DNA from: an uncultured Draconibacterium sp.
GTDB lineage: Bacteria; Bacteroidota; Bacteroidia; Bacteroidales; Prolixibacteraceae
DNA: 64,000 bases
NCBI GenBank assembly: GCA_947492175.1
Contig: CANLMQ010000001.1
Location: 124,001-188,000, forward strand
Direction of reading: 5' to 3'
Shown: piece by piece, positions 62,038 through 64,000 of the stretch
How the letters are laid out: every line of letters starts with the position of its first letter
Position numbering within the stretch: position 1 is the first letter of the stretch
Program-made: the position numbers and the translations under genes
Notes under the pieces: model-generated
Databases searched by the model: none
What the model was told of the DNA's origin: nothing
What the model saw: the letters and a program-made list of their open reading frames with translations, nothing else

Positions 62038-62561
62038 AAAAATATGTTTTGTAAAAATTTCTGTTATTTATACGATTTGAAAGTTCTTTGGATTCCGGAA
62101 TACTGTCAGCAAATAGAAATACAAAACTAAAATCAGGTTTAAATTGATGCAGACAAATTAAATCCACAACATTTTATAATCGCAATCTATTAACAAGCAA
62201 TAAAAAGAGAACCTAAAAAAACCTTGGATAACAAAAGCCATGTGATGGCTTAACACATTTCAGAAAATGCTACGATTGTAGCTAATGCGAAACAGTATCA
62301 TCGTCGAGACACTCTGGCATCCCGGGGTAAAAAAATACCGGACATTGATACGATTGAATCATGCCCCAATTTAGAAAAAATAAATGGCACGAAAAATGAC
62401 ATTTAAAATGTTTTTGATAAACATAAAAACGGATTACAAATCAAATATCAGCATTTATTCAAGAAAAAAACACCACATTTGGAATATTGAATGAGTGTAT
62501 TGAAAATTTAACGATTTGGTGCTGATTACGTACATTCATATAGAAAACAGTTAAACAAGTT
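62038..62561. other. Intergenic region between the two divergent lysine-cluster units
   Basis: 524 bp between the aminomutase gene and the divergent saccharopine dehydrogenase copy 2. It should hold promoters for both. A small hairpin GCCAT-GTG-ATGGC lies near 62238-62250. No ORF or known operator was recognised. Confidence 0.45.
62122..62129 (-). promoter_or_regulatory. Candidate -7 element for the aminomutase operon
   Basis: On the minus strand TAGTTTTG matches TAnnTTTG, 84 nt upstream of the ATG at 62037. A TTTG lies 24 nt upstream of it, slightly wider than the usual spacing. Confidence 0.3.
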
Positions 62562-63893
62562 ATGAAGAAACTACTTTTACTTGGTGCCGGTATGGTAGCC
62601 AAACCGATTGCCGAATATATTCTTGAAAATAATATTGAACTAACCATTGCCAGCCGAACAGTATCAAAAGCTGAAAAGCTGATCAACAAGCATCCAAACG
62701 GGAAAGCTGTATCATGGACTACTGATGACCTGGAAACGCTGGACAAGATGATTTCCAGTCACGACCTAACCGTAAGTTTATTGCCCTATTCCCACCATGT
62801 TACTGTAGCCAAGCTGTGCCTAAAACACAAAAAAAACATGGTAACCACATCATATGTTTCTGATGAAATGAAAGCACTGGATGTGGAGGCCAAAGAAGCA
62901 GGAATAATTCTGCTTAATGAAATTGGTGTTGATCCTGGATTTGATCACATGACAGCCATGCGCATTATTAATAAAATAAAGAGTAGTGGTGGAAAAATCA
63001 AAGAATTCTATTCGCTTTGTGGTGCCCTGGCGGCTCCCGAGCACGCCGACAATCCTTTTAAATACAAATTTTCGTGGTCGCCCAAAGGTGTTATCATGGC
63101 CGGGAATAACGGTGCTAAGTTCAAAAAAGATGGTAAAATAGTTGAAATTCAAACAGAGAATCTTTTTAAAAATCCGTTAAAAATTGATTTCCCGGAAATT
63201 GGGACAATGGAAGTTTATCCAAACCGCGACTCGCTGGCTTACGTTAACATGTACAACATACCCAACGTAGAAACCATGTATCGCGGTACATTTCGTTATC
63301 CTAACTGGTGTGAAATAATGGATGCTTTAAAAGCACTTGGATTAACAACTTACGACAAGGTTAGTTTCAAAAACAAAACGTATCGAAAAATAATGGCGCG
63401 CCAGTTAAATCTGTATCCTGCCAATGTTAAAGAAAAAACGGCTGAACGACTTAATATCGGAATCGACAGCCCTGCAATTGTAGCTATGGAATGGTTAGGT
63501 CTTTTCGACGATGTACTTGTTCCTTTTGATGAAGGTTCAAATTTCGATTTACTTTCAGATTTGATGCTTCGAAAAATGATGCTGCCTGAAGGTGCGTGCG
63601 ACATGGTAATTATGTTGCACTCTTTCCTGATTGAAAAGGCTGATGGAAAAACCGAGCTTATAAAATCGAGGCTCCTTGATTTTGCTACAAAAGAAAATAC
63701 ATCGATTGCGCGAACTGTTGCATTGCCGGCAGCCATTGCTGCTAAAATGATTTTAGACGGGCAAATCACCGAACCCGGAGTGCAAATACCAATTTCAGAA
63801 ACCATTTACGAACCGGTTTTAAACGAACTCGAAAAAATGGGAATTGCCATGGTTGAAGAATGGGGTTTGCCTGAAGAAGAAAAGTTGGGATAA
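62562..63893 (+). CDS. Saccharopine dehydrogenase-like protein (copy 2)
   Basis: A 443-residue protein with Rossmann GAGMVA (residues 8-13) and the same motifs as copy 1: DLTVSLLPYSHHVTVA, LLNEIGVDPGFDHMTAMRII, FKYKFSWSPKGVIMAGNNG, MYRGTFRYPNWC and a near-identical C terminus (ISETIYEPVLNELEKMGIAMVEE). It begins a divergent unit and is the last gene seen; 107 bp to the window end have no ORF. A lysine-ketoglutarate reductase could follow outside the window. The two copies may differ in cofactor or direction. Confidence 0.86.
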   Translation: MKKLLLLGAGMVAKPIAEYILENNIELTIASRTVSKAEKLINKHPNGKAVSWTTDDLETLDKMISSHDLTVSLLPYSHHVTVAKLCLKHKKNMVTTSYVSDEMKALDVEAKEAGIILLNEIGVDPGFDHMTAMRIINKIKSSGGKIKEFYSLCGALAAPEHADNPFKYKFSWSPKGVIMAGNNGAKFKKDGKIVEIQTENLFKNPLKIDFPEIGTMEVYPNRDSLAYVNMYNIPNVETMYRGTFRYPNWCEIMDALKALGLTTYDKVSFKNKTYRKIMARQLNLYPANVKEKTAERLNIGIDSPAIVAMEWLGLFDDVLVPFDEGSNFDLLSDLMLRKMMLPEGACDMVIMLHSFLIEKADGKTELIKSRLLDFATKENTSIARTVALPAAIAAKMILDGQITEPGVQIPISETIYEPVLNELEKMGIAMVEEWGLPEEEKLG

Positions 63894-64000
63894 ATAACAA
63901 CCAATAAATCTCTTATACAAATGCAAACAGAAGAATAACAAGCAGAACTTCTTCGGTCGATTATAAATTTTCGTATTTTGTCCGTTTAAATAAAACCCAT

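Overview
The window looks like a chromosomal segment of an anaerobic or facultatively anaerobic Bacteroidota, probably class Bacteroidia near Marinilabiliales/Prolixibacteraceae. This placement is inferred from gene content and style: AT-rich DNA, candidate promoters with the Bacteroidota -7 motif TAnnTTTG, few Shine-Dalgarno sites, an M64 peptidase, DUF4954 and DUF4252 proteins, futalosine-type menaquinone synthesis (mqnB) and a flavin reductase-rubredoxin fusion. I see no rRNA, tRNA, CRISPR array, prophage or intact insertion sequence.

Positions 1-24 kb are mostly housekeeping: a candidate structured RNA, ABC-F ATPase, rlmB, an ammonium transporter between two paralogous Lrp/AsnC regulators, an MscS channel, an ECF sigma/anti-sigma pair, hldD, mqnB, folE, a lactonase, a CDGSH protein, a sigma54 activator, fabD, glmS, DUF4954, a PAS-HTH regulator and guanine deaminase. 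Positions 24.5-46.8 kb hold a mostly collinear minus-strand locus. It encodes five PQQ-like beta-propeller proteins plus one NHL propeller, a HydC-HydB (NuoE-NuoF) fusion, a [2Fe-2S]/GltD-like flavoprotein without an NAD(P)H domain, a NapH-like membrane polyferredoxin, a Tat ferredoxin, a small Cys protein, a LytS/LytTR pair, a GT4 glycosyltransferase and an FtsX-type ABC exporter. I read it as an undescribed envelope redox system of unknown substrate. A sixth PQQ-like gene lies apart at 51.1 kb.

Positions 47-53.4 kb carry typA, a second ECF/anti-sigma set with a DUF4252 protein, the separate PQQ-like lipoprotein and a secreted endonuclease/exonuclease/phosphatase-family enzyme.

Positions 53.5-63.9 kb hold the most striking system. 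A minus-strand cluster encodes a KamA-family radical SAM aminomutase, both subunits of a PcaIJ-like 3-oxoadipate CoA-transferase, a class III aminotransferase resembling beta-amino-acid aminotransferases, a PcaF-like 3-oxoadipyl-CoA thiolase, an ALDH7/AASADH-type dehydrogenase and a saccharopine dehydrogenase. A second saccharopine dehydrogenase is divergent. Read as chemistry this gives: lysine -> saccharopine -> 2-aminoadipate semialdehyde -> 2-aminoadipate -> 3-aminoadipate -> 3-oxoadipate -> 3-oxoadipyl-CoA -> succinyl-CoA + acetyl-CoA. This would join the saccharopine route to the lower beta-ketoadipate pathway through an aminomutase, with no loss of carbon. I know of no described pathway of this form. 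The aminomutase has Arg where lysine aminomutase has a lysine-binding Asp, which fits a substrate with a side-chain carboxylate.

A 60-65 bp repeated leader (imperfect inverted repeat) sits 30-33 nt upstream of the start codons of four unrelated genes, always in the same orientation, and is tandemly duplicated before one of them. Other dispersed palindromic repeats concentrate in the central locus.
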